A stretch of DNA of 35,499 nt from Sphingomonadales bacterium (GCA_028871475.1 JAGWMZ010000039.1:1-35499); one strand, 5' to 3'; counted from the first letter of the stretch, positions 8,849 to 18,045 are shown. Notes: a model not told the origin generated them from the letters alone. A program made the numbers and translations.

Positions 8849-10240
8849 TCACCATCCCCCGCCAAGGGCCAGAAACAACGTCACCTGCGCCTGCGCCAGC
8901 CCTTCCCGCGCGCTCAGCTCCGACGCTCTGGCGCCAACCGCACCCTGCTCGCCGCCAATCGCCGCCAACAGCGGACTGCGCCCCCCCGCCCGCAGCCGCC
9001 GCGCCTCATCGGCGGCCTTCTCGGCGGCTTCGCGCGCGGCGGTGATCGCCACCAGACGGTCATGATCCTGCGCATAGGCGTTGAGCGCTGTTTCCGTTTC
9101 GCGCAGCGCGCCCAGCACCACGCTATCATAATGGGCCAGCGCAGCATCGGCGTCGGCGCCAGCGGCGCGCACCTTGGCGCGTGCCGCTGCATTGGGGATG
9201 TTCCAGTGGATGAGGCCGCCCAGCGCCCACATGTTGGTCGCCGCCGTGCCCAGATCCTTGAGGAAGCCGCTCGCCCCGCCCGAGATGCCGATGCCGACGC
9301 TGGGGTACAGCTCGGCCGTGGCCACGCCGATCCGCGCCGTCGCGGCGGCCAGCCGTCTTTCAGCCACCCGCACATCGGGGCGGCGGCGCAGCAACATGGC
9401 CCCATCACCCACGGGCAGCGGTTGCTTCAACTGGGGCATCGCCTTGCAGCCCTCCGCCTCGCGGGGGTAATCGCCCGGCACCCGGCCCATCAGATAGGCC
9501 AGGCGGTAGAGCGCCGCCCTGGCCCGCGCGTGCTGCGCGGGGATCAGCGCCTGCAACTGCTGATAGCGTTCCTCTGCGGCCGTCACCTCGATGGTCGAGG
9601 TCCGCCCGGCCATCTGCAGGCGCCGCGCCACGTCGAGCGCCCGCCCCTGCAGTTCAACGGCCTTTTCGGCCAGCTCCAGATCCTCATTCGCGCCGCAGAC
9701 GGTGATGTAGCTGCGCGCCACTTCAGAGGCCAGCGTCACCTTGACCGCCGCGATGGTCGCCTGCGTCGCTTCCTCATCGGCGCGGGCGGCTTCGATACTG
9801 TGCTTGATCCGCCCGAACAGATCGATCTGATAGGACATTTCGAGCGATCCCGTGCCCAGCGTCGCCACCGGGATCGGCTCGCTCAACAGATAACTCTCGC
9901 CCGACAGGCGCGCGCGCTCGGCCGCAAAGCTGGCGGCAAAATCGGGCTCGTGCTGCCCCTCGGCAGCCTGGGTGACCGCGCGGGCGCGCAGCAGGCTGGC
10001 CTGCGCCACGCGCAGATCCGTATTGGCCGCCAGCGCCTGCTCTTCCAGCCCGTCGAGCACGGGATCGTCATAGAGATGCCACCAGCGCGCGGGCAGATCA
10101 CCGGTTGCCACCTGTGCGCTATCCTCATGGAAGGCACCCTGCGTGGCGGGATTGTCGATCACCGGCTTTTGCGCGACATGGGGCGGCACACCGCAACCGG
10201 CCAGAGCCAGCAACGCAACGCCTGCGAAGAGCCGCCTCAT
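8849..10240 (-). CDS. NodT-family outer-membrane efflux lipoprotein
   Basis: The outer-membrane channel of a tripartite export pump (TolC/OprM-like, RND-associated NodT family). The 463-residue product begins MRRLFAGVALLALAGCGVPP, a lipoprotein signal peptide with lipobox LAGC and acylated Cys16. It continues with the two repeated helical/beta outer-membrane efflux units; recognisable segments are LRVAQASLLRARAVTQAAEG, LFGRIKHSIEAARAD and the RRRPDVRVAERRLAAATARI block typical of the family. It is the last gene of the operon: its ATG overlaps the stop of the HlyD-like adaptor gene by ATGA, so translation is coupled. Substrate is not shown by sequence. The FUSC/DUF1656 partners suggest aromatic acids or similar small hydrophobic compounds. 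Transcription probably ends at the hairpin at 8796-8824. Confidence 0.93.
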   Translation of the reverse strand: MRRLFAGVALLALAGCGVPPHVAQKPVIDNPATQGAFHEDSAQVATGDLPARWWHLYDDPVLDGLEEQALAANTDLRVAQASLLRARAVTQAAEGQHEPDFAASFAAERARLSGESYLLSEPIPVATLGTGSLEMSYQIDLFGRIKHSIEAARADEEATQATIAAVKVTLASEVARSYITVCGANEDLELAEKAVELQGRALDVARRLQMAGRTSTIEVTAAEERYQQLQALIPAQHARARAALYRLAYLMGRVPGDYPREAEGCKAMPQLKQPLPVGDGAMLLRRRPDVRVAERRLAAATARIGVATAELYPSVGIGISGGASGFLKDLGTAATNMWALGGLIHWNIPNAAARAKVRAAGADADAALAHYDSVVLGALRETETALNAYAQDHDRLVAITAAREAAEKAADEARRLRAGGRSPLLAAIGGEQGAVGARASELSAREGLAQAQVTLFLALGGGW

Positions 10241-11217
10241 TGGCGCGTGCCCTTGTCTGACTGGTCGAGGGTGACCGTGGCGGTGCGGCCGGGAATCAGC
10301 GCCACATCAGCGGGCGGGTGATCCAGCGCGATACGCACCGGCACGCGCTGCGCCAAACGCACCCAGCTGAAGTTCGGGTTGATGGCGGGCAGGCCATTGG
10401 CGCTGGGCGCCCGGTCATGGTCCTCGATGGCCGAAGCAATGGAGGTGACATGGCCGTCCAGCACCCGGTTCTCGCCCATCAGATGCACCTTGGCCTTCTG
10501 GCCGATATGCACCTGCGGCAGCTTGGTTTCCTCAAAATAGCCCTCGACGCGCAGCGAGCCGGTATCGACCAGCGCGATCACCGGCTTGCCGGGCGCCACA
10601 TAATTGCCCGGACGCAGCCCCAGATCCGACAGGCGCCCGTCGAGCGGCGCCACCACCCGCGTGCGCTGCAGGTTCAGCGCGGCCAGATCGCGCCCGTTGC
10701 GCGCGGCATTCACCGCCGTCTCCGCCTCGGCCAGCGCGGCCTTGGCCTCGGCCACGGCGGCTTCGCCCTCGCTCACTCTCGTCTGGCTCTGCTCGGTCGC
10801 CTCGGTGGAGACCAGATCGCCCAGCCCCCTGTTGCGCACCGCCTCGCGCCGTGCCTCACCCAGCGTCGCATTGGCGCGCACAATGGCGGCCTTCGCGCGC
10901 ACCACCGCCGCATTGGCCTTCTCCACGCCGACATCAGCCTCATGCAGCGCCAGCTCGTAACGCGCCCGGTCGATGTCAAAGAGCACATCGCCCTTGTGGA
11001 CCAGCTGGTCGTTGCCGACATAGACCTTGGTCACCAGCCCCTGCACGTCGGGCGCGATCTGCACCACCTCGGCGCGGATACGGCCATCGCGGGTCCATGG
11101 ATCGACCTGATAGTGGATCCACAGCGCCCGTGCGCCGATCACCGCCACAAGCACCGCCGCCCCCGTGGTGAGCACACCCACAGCCTGACGCAGATTACGG
11201 GAAACGGGGGCTTTCAT
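10237..11217 (-). CDS. HlyD/EmrA-type periplasmic adaptor (AaeA-like)
   Basis: A membrane fusion protein linking an inner-membrane exporter to the outer-membrane channel. The 326-residue product has one N-terminal membrane anchor (about residues 12-32), then WTRDGRIRAEVVQIAPDVQG, a biotinyl-lipoyl-like half, VGNDQLVHKGDVLFDID, an alanine-rich coiled-coil hairpin (about 75-170), the second half QRTRVVAPLDGRLSDLGLRPGN (in two parts), and a beta-barrel with GYFEETKLPQVHIGQKAKV. Length and pattern fit E. coli AaeA. The ATG at 11217 overlaps the stop of the DUF1656 gene (ATGA) and has AAGGA upstream; an earlier in-frame start at 11310 is rejected because it would run through that gene. Its own stop overlaps the NodT start by ATGA. 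Confidence 0.93.
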   Translation of the reverse strand: MKAPVSRNLRQAVGVLTTGAAVLVAVIGARALWIHYQVDPWTRDGRIRAEVVQIAPDVQGLVTKVYVGNDQLVHKGDVLFDIDRARYELALHEADVGVEKANAAVVRAKAAIVRANATLGEARREAVRNRGLGDLVSTEATEQSQTRVSEGEAAVAEAKAALAEAETAVNAARNGRDLAALNLQRTRVVAPLDGRLSDLGLRPGNYVAPGKPVIALVDTGSLRVEGYFEETKLPQVHIGQKAKVHLMGENRVLDGHVTSIASAIEDHDRAPSANGLPAINPNFSWVRLAQRVPVRIALDHPPADVALIPGRTATVTLDQSDKGTRQ

Positions 11218-11435
11218 GGCAGAAGTCCTTGCGGCACGGGGAGGGGATAGAGGGTGATCAGGCACCAGACAGCAACAAACAGCGCCGTATCGAACAGCAC
11301 CGGATGCCACACCCAGCGATAGAAACGCAGCGCCACCAGCACCCGGTGGATGATCAGCGCGATGATCAGCGCGATACCCGCCGTCACCGGCACGGTCGCC
11401 ACCAGCACGCCGCCAAAGGAATATTCCGGGATCAT
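11214..11435 (-). CDS. DUF1656 small membrane protein (AaeX-like)
   Basis: A 73-residue inner-membrane protein. It starts MIPEYSFGGV, the usual beginning of DUF1656 proteins, followed by two hydrophobic segments (about residues 9-30 and 45-67) around a basic loop RVLVALRFYRWVWHP. It is almost always encoded between a FUSC exporter and an HlyD adaptor, as here. Its role in the pump is not established; it is presumed to be a small accessory subunit. It overlaps both neighbours by ATGA, which argues for equal, coupled expression. Confidence 0.9.
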   Translation of the reverse strand: MIPEYSFGGVLVATVPVTAGIALIIALIIHRVLVALRFYRWVWHPVLFDTALFVAVWCLITLYPLPVPQGLLP

Positions 11436-13417
11436 ACGGCAGGCTCCGGCGAGAAGGGGGCGGCGTCGGGGAAGAGATTGCGCCGCATGGCCACCAGCGC
11501 CGCGCGGCCCTGCGCCGGGTCGGTGCCGATCAACTCGCCCGCCAGTTCGGGCGTGGGAGCCGGGCCCTCCAGCGTCAGCCGCAAGGCGCGGTCGATCGCG
11601 GCGAGCAGCGTTTCAGGCGGCGGGTCACCCGGCGCGCTGGTGGAAAAATGCGCCTCGGCCGCGCGCAGCAGCCGCGCCAGCGCCACCCGCAGCGCCCGCC
11701 CCGCGCCCATGCGCAATTGCTGGATGGTGGCGATGTTCACCGCCACGCGCACCTCGGCCAGCCCCGCGACAGAGGCGTCATTGTCGGTGCTCAGCCGCTG
11801 GGAAATCAGCGCGAGCTGATCGGTGGCATGGACCAGCGTGCGGGTCGGGTCGGGCGGGGTCCGGGCCCCCGCCAGCCGGGCCAGATCGCGATGGAGCCGC
11901 CCCACCAGCTTGGCAATCGCGGCATCCGCGCTGATCATGCGGAAAGTGGCCGTTACCCCCACGGCTGCGGCCAGCGCCACCACCTGCCCGCCATTGGCAT
12001 TGATGAAATGGGCGACATCGGCGGTATAATTCTCGGTGATCGCGATGCCGCTGCCAAAGCCGACCATCGAGGCCGTGGCCAGCCCGCCCCAGCGCGGGCT
12101 CATCATGAAATAGCCAGCCAGCAGCAGCGGCGGCGAGAGCACCAGACACAGCGGCGCGAAACCATCAATATTGGGCAGGATGCCAAACAGCCAGAAGCCC
12201 GCGACCGGCACGCTGGCCACGATCGCCCCGCCAAAGGCCAGAATGCCCGGGACCGGGTTGTCAAGCGCGGCAAACAGGCAACAGAACACCGCCGTCATCG
12301 CCGCCGCGCCGGCGCCATCGACCCAGCCGGTCCAGATCCAGAAGGTACAGACCAGCATCAGCGCGAAAATGCAGGACAGGCCCGCCAGCACCGCATGTTC
12401 CAGATCGGTATGCAGCTTGAGCGGGATCTTCTCCGAAATCAGTTCGGGCGGCACGGTCACCGCCGGATCGTCGAGCGCGGCGAGCAACTGGCGGCTCTCG
12501 CCCATCACCCTGGCGGTCTGCGTCAGGCGGACCAGAAAGCTTTCACGCAGCAGCCCGCGCCAGTCGCGCCGCTCGGGCACACAGCGCAGATAATCGGGCA
12601 CGGCATCAAGCGGCGTGCCCTTGTCGAGCCATGCCTCGGTCAATGTGCAGGCGTTCTCAAGCTCCGGATCCTCGCCCAGCGCGCGGCGCCGGTCGACAAT
12701 GCCGGAGAGCAGCGGCATGAGCAGCAACATGCGATAAAGCACGGCCTGCACCACCCGCGTCGCCTCGCGCCAGTGTGAGGTGTCATAGGGCACATGGGTG
12801 GCCATGATGATGCAGTCGAGCGCATCGACCGCCAGCTTGCGCCGGTCCTTCAGCGCATCGGGGTGGCCGACCATCGCATCGCGGAGCCATTGCTCGGCAT
12901 CATGCAGCCAGTGATGCAGCTTGGGGCCCAGCCGCTCGCCCACCGACAATGGCCAGAGCACGCTGTGCGACACGGTGATGCAGGCGATGCCCAGCACGAT
13001 CTCGGTGACGCGCGCGGCGGCGACATCGAAGATCGCCTCGGGATGATCGACGCTGGAAAAGCCGATGATCGCGGCGGTATAGCCCGCCAGCATCATCACA
13101 TAGGCACGTGGAGAACGGTCGAGCAGCGAGATCGCAAGGCAAAAACCGACCCAGCATGAAAGACCAAGGCTGAGCAGCGCGGGCCAGTCGACCAGCGCGG
13201 GCACCATGGCCACGGCCACCGCCGCGCCCAGCGTGGTGCCCATCACGCGGTAGATCGACTTGGACCGCGTGGCGCCCGAAAGCGGATTGCTGGTGATATA
13301 GACCGTCGTCATCGCCCAGAACGGCATGGGCAGGCCCACCGCCAAGGCAATGCCCAGAGCGGCAAGGGCGGCTATCGCCGTCTTGAGCGAATACAGCGCG
13401 GCAGGCCAGCGAATCAT
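11432..13417 (-). CDS. FUSC-family inner-membrane exporter (AaeB/YccS-like)
   Basis: The inner-membrane transporter of the pump, in the fusaric acid resistance/p-hydroxybenzoate efflux family. The 661-residue length is typical of AaeB. Layout: a first block of about six membrane helices (residues about 5-165; includes MPFWAMTTVYITSNPLSGAT, the FUSC signature region), a cytoplasmic helical region (about 165-345), a second membrane block (about 350-500), and a C-terminal cytoplasmic helical region to the end. It is the first gene of the four-gene operon. The start at 13417 follows GAGG at about 9 nt. The 211-bp leader contains two perfect hairpins. Unlike the E. coli aae operon, no divergent LysR-type regulator gene is present. 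Substrate is inferred only from the family. Confidence 0.92.
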   Translation of the reverse strand: MIRWPAALYSLKTAIAALAALGIALAVGLPMPFWAMTTVYITSNPLSGATRSKSIYRVMGTTLGAAVAVAMVPALVDWPALLSLGLSCWVGFCLAISLLDRSPRAYVMMLAGYTAAIIGFSSVDHPEAIFDVAAARVTEIVLGIACITVSHSVLWPLSVGERLGPKLHHWLHDAEQWLRDAMVGHPDALKDRRKLAVDALDCIIMATHVPYDTSHWREATRVVQAVLYRMLLLMPLLSGIVDRRRALGEDPELENACTLTEAWLDKGTPLDAVPDYLRCVPERRDWRGLLRESFLVRLTQTARVMGESRQLLAALDDPAVTVPPELISEKIPLKLHTDLEHAVLAGLSCIFALMLVCTFWIWTGWVDGAGAAAMTAVFCCLFAALDNPVPGILAFGGAIVASVPVAGFWLFGILPNIDGFAPLCLVLSPPLLLAGYFMMSPRWGGLATASMVGFGSGIAITENYTADVAHFINANGGQVVALAAAVGVTATFRMISADAAIAKLVGRLHRDLARLAGARTPPDPTRTLVHATDQLALISQRLSTDNDASVAGLAEVRVAVNIATIQQLRMGAGRALRVALARLLRAAEAHFSTSAPGDPPPETLLAAIDRALRLTLEGPAPTPELAGELIGTDPAQGRAALVAMRRNLFPDAAPFSPEPAV

Positions 13418-13448
13418 GCCGCCGGCCTCATGGTCATACAGTCATTGT

Positions 13449-13468
13449 CAGCCATGCCCCCATGGCTG
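13449..13468. promoter_or_regulatory. Perfect 8-bp hairpin in the efflux-operon leader
   Basis: CAGCCATG (13449-13456) and CATGGCTG (13461-13468) pair exactly around a 4-nt loop, about 30 bases upstream of the FUSC start codon. In the operon's mRNA it would sit close to the ribosome binding site. As DNA it could be an operator. There is no U-tract, so termination is unlikely. Confidence 0.35.
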
Positions 13469-13492
13469 TTCCAGTCTTTCGGGGTAAGGATC

Positions 13493-13527
13493 ATCGGCGC
13501 TCTCATACCCCCCCGTCCGGCGCCGAT
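13493..13527 (-). terminator. Hairpin downstream of the beta-barrel gene (weak terminator)
   Basis: ATCGGCGC (13493-13500) pairs with GCGCCGAT (13520-13527), with a 19-nt loop containing a run of seven C/G. It lies about 100 bp beyond the stop of the minus-strand beta-barrel gene and before the efflux operon. No good U-tract follows, so it may instead be a regulatory dyad for the operon. No credible ORF was found in this 211-bp gap. Confidence 0.3.
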
Positions 13528-13628
13528 ACGTGCGCGATATGCAACAATCAACCCTCGCGCCGCCAAACCCGACCAAAGGCCAACATCGCTCAAGCCGGGG
13601 ATGCCTGCAAGATGTGACGGCAAGACCA

Positions 13629-14651
13629 TCAGAACTGGCGGCGCAGCCCCATGCTGATCGTCGTCGTATTGCCCGTCACCAACCCCAGCGTACGCACCGC
13701 GCTGGCCTCGATCCGCAACAGGCGGCTGACCGCCAGCGAGGCATGGCCGGCAATCTCGACCCAGCCGTCACGCAGATGCAGCGTGCCGGTGCCCGCATCA
13801 CCCAGCCCCGGGCCCACCGCGCCCCCGCCGCCGCCCGCAATGGCGCCACCCGCCCCGGCAAAGGAGGAGGCATTGCTGGAATAGACCTCCGCCACCGACA
13901 GGCCGAGATAGGAGCGCCGCGAGCGCCCCATCACCCTGTCGACGCGCAGACGGGCCGTGCCCGTCCACGTGGTTTCGCCCGAGGTAAAATCCTGCCCGCC
14001 CGGCCCCTCGGCGGGATGCAGCCAGCGCCCCCAGGCATAGACCACCGAGCCGGTGGGCGTCACGAACCAGCGCTGGCCCAGCGGCACGATCCGCCCGATA
14101 CTGACCCCCGCGCCATAATAGGGGCTGCCCGTGGGGCCATTGGCGGCGCGGGTGACAAATCCCGTGCCGTCATCACTGGGCACCCGCACCTTGCCGAAAT
14201 CCTGCCAGCCATAGCTGACATAACCATCAAGCAGCCATGAACCGATCTGCGTTCCGCCCGCCACCGTGCCGATGGCAAAACGCGATGATACGGACATGGC
14301 CTTGTCAAGCGTGGGGGACACGTAATGCATGGCGCCAGCCTGCACGTAGCCATGGCCGATCTGGCGGCGCAGCTCTGCCGACTCGTAAACGCCAGTGGGG
14401 CCGCCATCACGCGGAGCCAGGCCGAAGGAGGCCACCGCCGACCAGGGGCCAGGCCGCGTCACGATCACCGGCTGATCGCCCGGGGTTGGCGGCACGGCCA
14501 CGCCCGGCACGGCAAGACAAGCATCGGCACCGTCGGGACAGCGCACGGTGGGACCATCGGGCACGTTCTGGCCGTGGGCGATCGCCGGGATCGCCACAAG
14601 GCACAGGGCCGCGATCAGCGCCTTGCTGCCGGTGGTGATCCGCCTTGTCAT
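13629..14651 (-). CDS. Secreted outer-membrane beta-barrel protein, function unknown
   Basis: A 340-residue protein with a signal peptide (basic MTRRITTGSK, hydrophobic ALIAALCLVAIPA, cleavage after AHG or AHGQ). The body is rich in alternating small/polar and aromatic residues (GSWLLDGYVSYGWQDFG; YYGAGVSIGRIVPLGQRWFV; TWTGTARLRVDRVMG) and ends ...ISMGLRRQF. A terminal phenylalanine after an amphipathic strand is the usual outer-membrane barrel signature. A glycine-rich loop (AGAGGAIAGGGGG) occurs near residue 265. The ATG at 14651 was chosen because upstream sequence in this frame overlaps the MATE gene and codes for no plausible protein; the ribosome binding site is weak. It begins 37 bp after the MATE stop and is probably co-transcribed with it. 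No specific family is recognised. Confidence 0.75.
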   Translation of the reverse strand: MTRRITTGSKALIAALCLVAIPAIAHGQNVPDGPTVRCPDGADACLAVPGVAVPPTPGDQPVIVTRPGPWSAVASFGLAPRDGGPTGVYESAELRRQIGHGYVQAGAMHYVSPTLDKAMSVSSRFAIGTVAGGTQIGSWLLDGYVSYGWQDFGKVRVPSDDGTGFVTRAANGPTGSPYYGAGVSIGRIVPLGQRWFVTPTGSVVYAWGRWLHPAEGPGGQDFTSGETTWTGTARLRVDRVMGRSRRSYLGLSVAEVYSSNASSFAGAGGAIAGGGGGAVGPGLGDAGTGTLHLRDGWVEIAGHASLAVSRLLRIEASAVRTLGLVTGNTTTISMGLRRQF

Positions 14652-14688
14652 GCCCGAGTCTTGCCTTTTCACGAAATCCGCGCGCCCT

Positions 14689-15993
14689 TTACGCGTGCCC
14701 GCGCCGCCGCGCCAGCCCTGCCAAGGCCGCGGGTAGCCAGGCTGCCTGCCCCGCCGCGCGCGCCAGAAAGAGCAGGCAGAAGGACAGCCAGAGCCCCGCA
14801 TTGCCCATCGGCGCCGCCAGCCACAACACGAGGTTGAACAGCGCAAAGGACAGCGCCATCGTCCCCAGCATGGCACGTGCCCAGCCGGCGCCCACGAACA
14901 CACCGTCCATCACAAACGAAGTGACGCCCAGCAGGGGCAGCGCCGCCACCCATGGGGCATAGGTGCGCGCGGCCTGCTGCACAGCCGGGTTGAGCGTGAA
15001 GCCCATCGCCAGCCGCGCCCCGCCCAGACCATAGGCAAGGCTGATCACCAGCCCCGTCAGCCAGCCCCAACGCAGGCAGGCCCACAGCCGCGCGCGCAGC
15101 GCCGCGCCATCGCCCTGCCCCGCCGCCTCGCCGCACAGCACTTGCGCCGCGGTTTCAAACCCGTCGAGGATGAGGGCGGAGAGCATGAACATCTGGAAGA
15201 GAATGCCATTGGCCGCCAGCGTCACCGCCCCGGCATGGGCCCCGCTGCGGGTGAATTCCAGCATCACGCCGGTCAGCAGCAGGGTGCGCAGGAAAAGGTC
15301 GCGGTTGAGCGCAAGCAGATGGCGAAAAGCGCCCGCCTGCCACACCGAGCCCATGGCGGGAATGCCGCAACGCAGGACAAGCGAAAGAAGCAAGGCGCCC
15401 TTCAGCCATTCCGAGACCGCCGAGGCGCTGGCCACCCCCAGCACGCCCCAGCCCAGCCCCAGCACCAGCGCGCCATCCAGTGCGATATGCACCAGATTGG
15501 CCCCCACCTCCGCCGCCAGCACGCCGCGCACCTGCCTTTGCCCCACCAGCCAGCCGGTCAGCGCGCCATTGAGCAGCGCAGCCGGCACCGCCCAGTATCG
15601 CCGCGCGACATAGGCCCCCGCCATGGCATCGAGCGGCGGCCGCGCGCCCAGCCAGCGCAAGCCCGGCCCGACGATCAGCGGAAAGGCCAGAACCAGCGCC
15701 GCGCCGATGCCCGCAGCCAGCAGACAGGCGCGGATCAGCGTGGCGCCCTGCTCTCTGCCGTCACCACGCCCGGCGCACTGCGCAGTCAACGCCGTGGTGC
15801 CGGTGCGCAGGAAGTTGAACACCACCAGCAGCGAGGTCATGAAGCGCGCGCCCAGCTCCACCGCCCCTTGCGCCCCGGCATCGCCCAGCCGGCCAATCAC
15901 CCACATGTCGGCCAGACCGAACAGGGCGGTGGCGACATTGGTCAGCATCGCCGGCAAGGCCAGTGACCAGACCACCCTTGCCCCCACGCGCAT
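14689..15993 (-). CDS. MATE-family (DinF-like) multidrug/cation antiporter
   Basis: A 434-residue inner-membrane exporter of the multidrug and toxic compound extrusion family, expected to use a Na+ or H+ gradient. The opening SLALPAMLTNVATALFGLADM and VIGRLGDAGAQGAVELG match the first MATE repeat, and the second repeat begins near residue 225 (LFLRTLLLTGVMLEF). Hydrophobicity fits twelve membrane helices. The subgroup resembles DinF/NorM-like proteins. It starts 26 bp after the retropepsin/TPR gene and ends 37 bp before the beta-barrel gene, all on one strand, so a three-gene operon is likely although the functional link is unclear. The start at 15993 (MRVGARVVW) places the first helix correctly. 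Confidence 0.9.
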   Translation of the reverse strand: MRVGARVVWSLALPAMLTNVATALFGLADMWVIGRLGDAGAQGAVELGARFMTSLLVVFNFLRTGTTALTAQCAGRGDGREQGATLIRACLLAAGIGAALVLAFPLIVGPGLRWLGARPPLDAMAGAYVARRYWAVPAALLNGALTGWLVGQRQVRGVLAAEVGANLVHIALDGALVLGLGWGVLGVASASAVSEWLKGALLLSLVLRCGIPAMGSVWQAGAFRHLLALNRDLFLRTLLLTGVMLEFTRSGAHAGAVTLAANGILFQMFMLSALILDGFETAAQVLCGEAAGQGDGAALRARLWACLRWGWLTGLVISLAYGLGGARLAMGFTLNPAVQQAARTYAPWVAALPLLGVTSFVMDGVFVGAGWARAMLGTMALSFALFNLVLWLAAPMGNAGLWLSFCLLFLARAAGQAAWLPAALAGLARRRGHA

Positions 15994-16019
15994 GCCGGGC
16001 CTGCCTGCCGTTGCCCGGA

Positions 16020-17879
16020 TCAGGACGGGGTAAGCCCCAGACGTTTGGCCTGTGCCACGATGTTGGGGTTCGAGGCCGTCACGGCGGCCAGTTGCGCCTT
16101 GCCTTCCTCGACCTTGCCCAGATGAAGCATGGCCAGCGCCTGGCCATAACGCGACCAGGCCATGTTCGGCGCCTTGGCCAGCACCTGCACATAGCCGTCA
16201 TAGGCCGCCTGCCAATGGCCCATGCGCAGTTCGACCAGTGCCTGGCTGTCAAGCACGCCCGGTTCGGGCCCAAGGCGCTTGATCGCCTTGCGGCAATCCT
16301 GCGCGGCCTCCTCCAGATCGGTGTTGGCCAGCGCCCGCGCCCAGCAGCGGCTGTTATAGACAGAACCGCTGTCGCTATCCTCGGGGTGGAGATGCAGCCA
16401 GTCATCGAGCAGGGGCAGCGCCTCGCGCGGCTGGTCGGTCTGGATCAGCAGGCCGATCACCGCACGCGCCTGCTCCGACCCGGCCGGCACCACATGGCGC
16501 AGGGTGGCGATGTCCTCGAGAGCGCCTTGCGTCTCGCGGTGTTGCAGGCGCAGACGCGCGCGCATCAGCAAGGGCTCGACCCGGTCAGGCGCCAGCGCGA
16601 GCGACTTGTCCACATCGGCCAGCGCCGCTTCATAGGTGATGGCGGGAATACGCGCGCCCGGCCGGTCGGGGATCAGGCGCGCGCGGGCGCGGGCGAAATA
16701 GATCTCGGCGCTGTCCGGCTTGTCGGGCGCCATGGCCACGGCCTTGTCGAAATCGGCCAGCGCCTCGGCATGTTCGCCGCGTGAGAGACGCGCCTGCGCG
16801 CGCAGCGCATAGCCGGCTGCCGTGTCGGGCTCGGTCTTGCCGGTGAGATCGGCGACGGGCGCGGGCGGCGGCGTGGAGGCCTTGCTCAGCTCGCTCGCCT
16901 TGTCAAAATTCGAGACGCGGCCGCCATTATAGGTGAAATACATCTTGCGCTGGCTGTGGGCGATGAAGATGTGATGCGCCAGCGCGAAATCGAGCCCGAT
17001 GAGCATCTCGACCGGCTCGGAACCTTCCTCGATGTCGCTGTCGATCACCGACATGCGACTGTTCTGGATGCTTTCGCTGCCGACCTGATAGAGCGCCACC
17101 CGTGCGACGGCACCGCTATAACGTTTCTGGCCAAAGCCACCCAAGCCATTCAGGGCGGTGACGGCGCCGGCCGAGAGGTCAATTCCCGAGCGCAGCGCCG
17201 CCTTGCGCGTGATGAGCGTGGTCGGGGCACCGGTATCAAGAATGGCCCTGACCGGCTTGCCATTGACCATAACCGTCAGGCGTACCTTGCGATCGCGTTC
17301 ATATTTCGGGGCATCCAGCTTGGCTTCCTCGGCCCGGCCGCCCGGTGCCCAATAGGCCATCGACACTTTCTGGCACGACATGTTGGGCTTGAGCAGTGTC
17401 GCCTTGCCATTGGCCAGATCGAGATCGAGGTCGGCGAGCAGCAGAAGGTTGGCCCCCAGCAGGCCCATGCCCATATCGGACCCGCCAACGACGAAGAGAA
17501 TGTTGTGAAGGGTGGAATCGAGAATGCCGAAATCCTTGACCGTGGCCAGATCGGTCCCCGCGTCGCCACCAATGCCCGACATATAGAAACCCGGCGGCGC
17601 CATTTGCAGCTTCAGGCCCAGAGCATCGGCATTGGCACGCGACATGACATCGAAAAAGGAGCCGGTATCGAGGATGAAGCGCGTATCGTGATCGTTGATC
17701 TTGACCATGGTGGTGGCCCGGCCATTCGTCACCTCGACCGGCAGCGTGCCGAATTTGGCCACCCGGCATCCTTCCGCGCTGGCCTGGGCCGCGCCCCCCA
17801 CCATGGCCAGCGCCAAGCCGAAACCCGCCACACCGCGCGCCAGACCACGCCGCCGCAACGCCCAAGTCATCTTTCGCAT
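16020..17879 (-). CDS. Secreted protein with two retropepsin-like domains and TPR repeats
   Basis: A 619-residue exported protein. After a basic N-terminus and hydrophobic segment (GVAGFGLALAMVGGAAQASA, signal peptide) there are two retroviral-type aspartic protease domains. The first has FILDTGSFFDVM with Asp71; the second has AILDTGAPTTLI with Asp215. Each has its downstream flap and hydrophobic-hydrophobic-glycine segments (LLGANLLL; MLIGLDFAL). Retropepsins need two DTG motifs to form one active site, so the domains could pair within the chain. From about residue 320 to the end lie several tetratricopeptide repeats (for example GYALRAQARLSRGEHAEALADFDKA, in two parts). The ATG at 17879 is preferred to one at 17915 because the signal sequence then lies nearer the N-terminus; neither has a strong ribosome site. 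Probably periplasmic; substrate unknown. Confidence 0.8.
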   Translation of the reverse strand: MRKMTWALRRRGLARGVAGFGLALAMVGGAAQASAEGCRVAKFGTLPVEVTNGRATTMVKINDHDTRFILDTGSFFDVMSRANADALGLKLQMAPPGFYMSGIGGDAGTDLATVKDFGILDSTLHNILFVVGGSDMGMGLLGANLLLLADLDLDLANGKATLLKPNMSCQKVSMAYWAPGGRAEEAKLDAPKYERDRKVRLTVMVNGKPVRAILDTGAPTTLITRKAALRSGIDLSAGAVTALNGLGGFGQKRYSGAVARVALYQVGSESIQNSRMSVIDSDIEEGSEPVEMLIGLDFALAHHIFIAHSQRKMYFTYNGGRVSNFDKASELSKASTPPPAPVADLTGKTEPDTAAGYALRAQARLSRGEHAEALADFDKAVAMAPDKPDSAEIYFARARARLIPDRPGARIPAITYEAALADVDKSLALAPDRVEPLLMRARLRLQHRETQGALEDIATLRHVVPAGSEQARAVIGLLIQTDQPREALPLLDDWLHLHPEDSDSGSVYNSRCWARALANTDLEEAAQDCRKAIKRLGPEPGVLDSQALVELRMGHWQAAYDGYVQVLAKAPNMAWSRYGQALAMLHLGKVEEGKAQLAAVTASNPNIVAQAKRLGLTPS

Positions 17880-18045
17880 AGATCCACCAACCCCAAGCAG
17901 GCATATCTGATTCATGATGGGTTTTTAACAGCTTGTGGTGGCCTGTCGCGTAAATTCGGTACGAAACCGGGGACAATTTCATGGCGAATGCGGGCTCTTA
18001 ACTAACGAGGCCCGTCCCGCCAAGTAAAACGCCAGCCCTGCCAGC

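Noticed and set aside
13414..13629. A 71-codon minus-strand frame between the beta-barrel gene and the FUSC gene
   Set aside because: It has no ribosome site, no protein-like pattern, and covers two hairpins; treated as a leader region.
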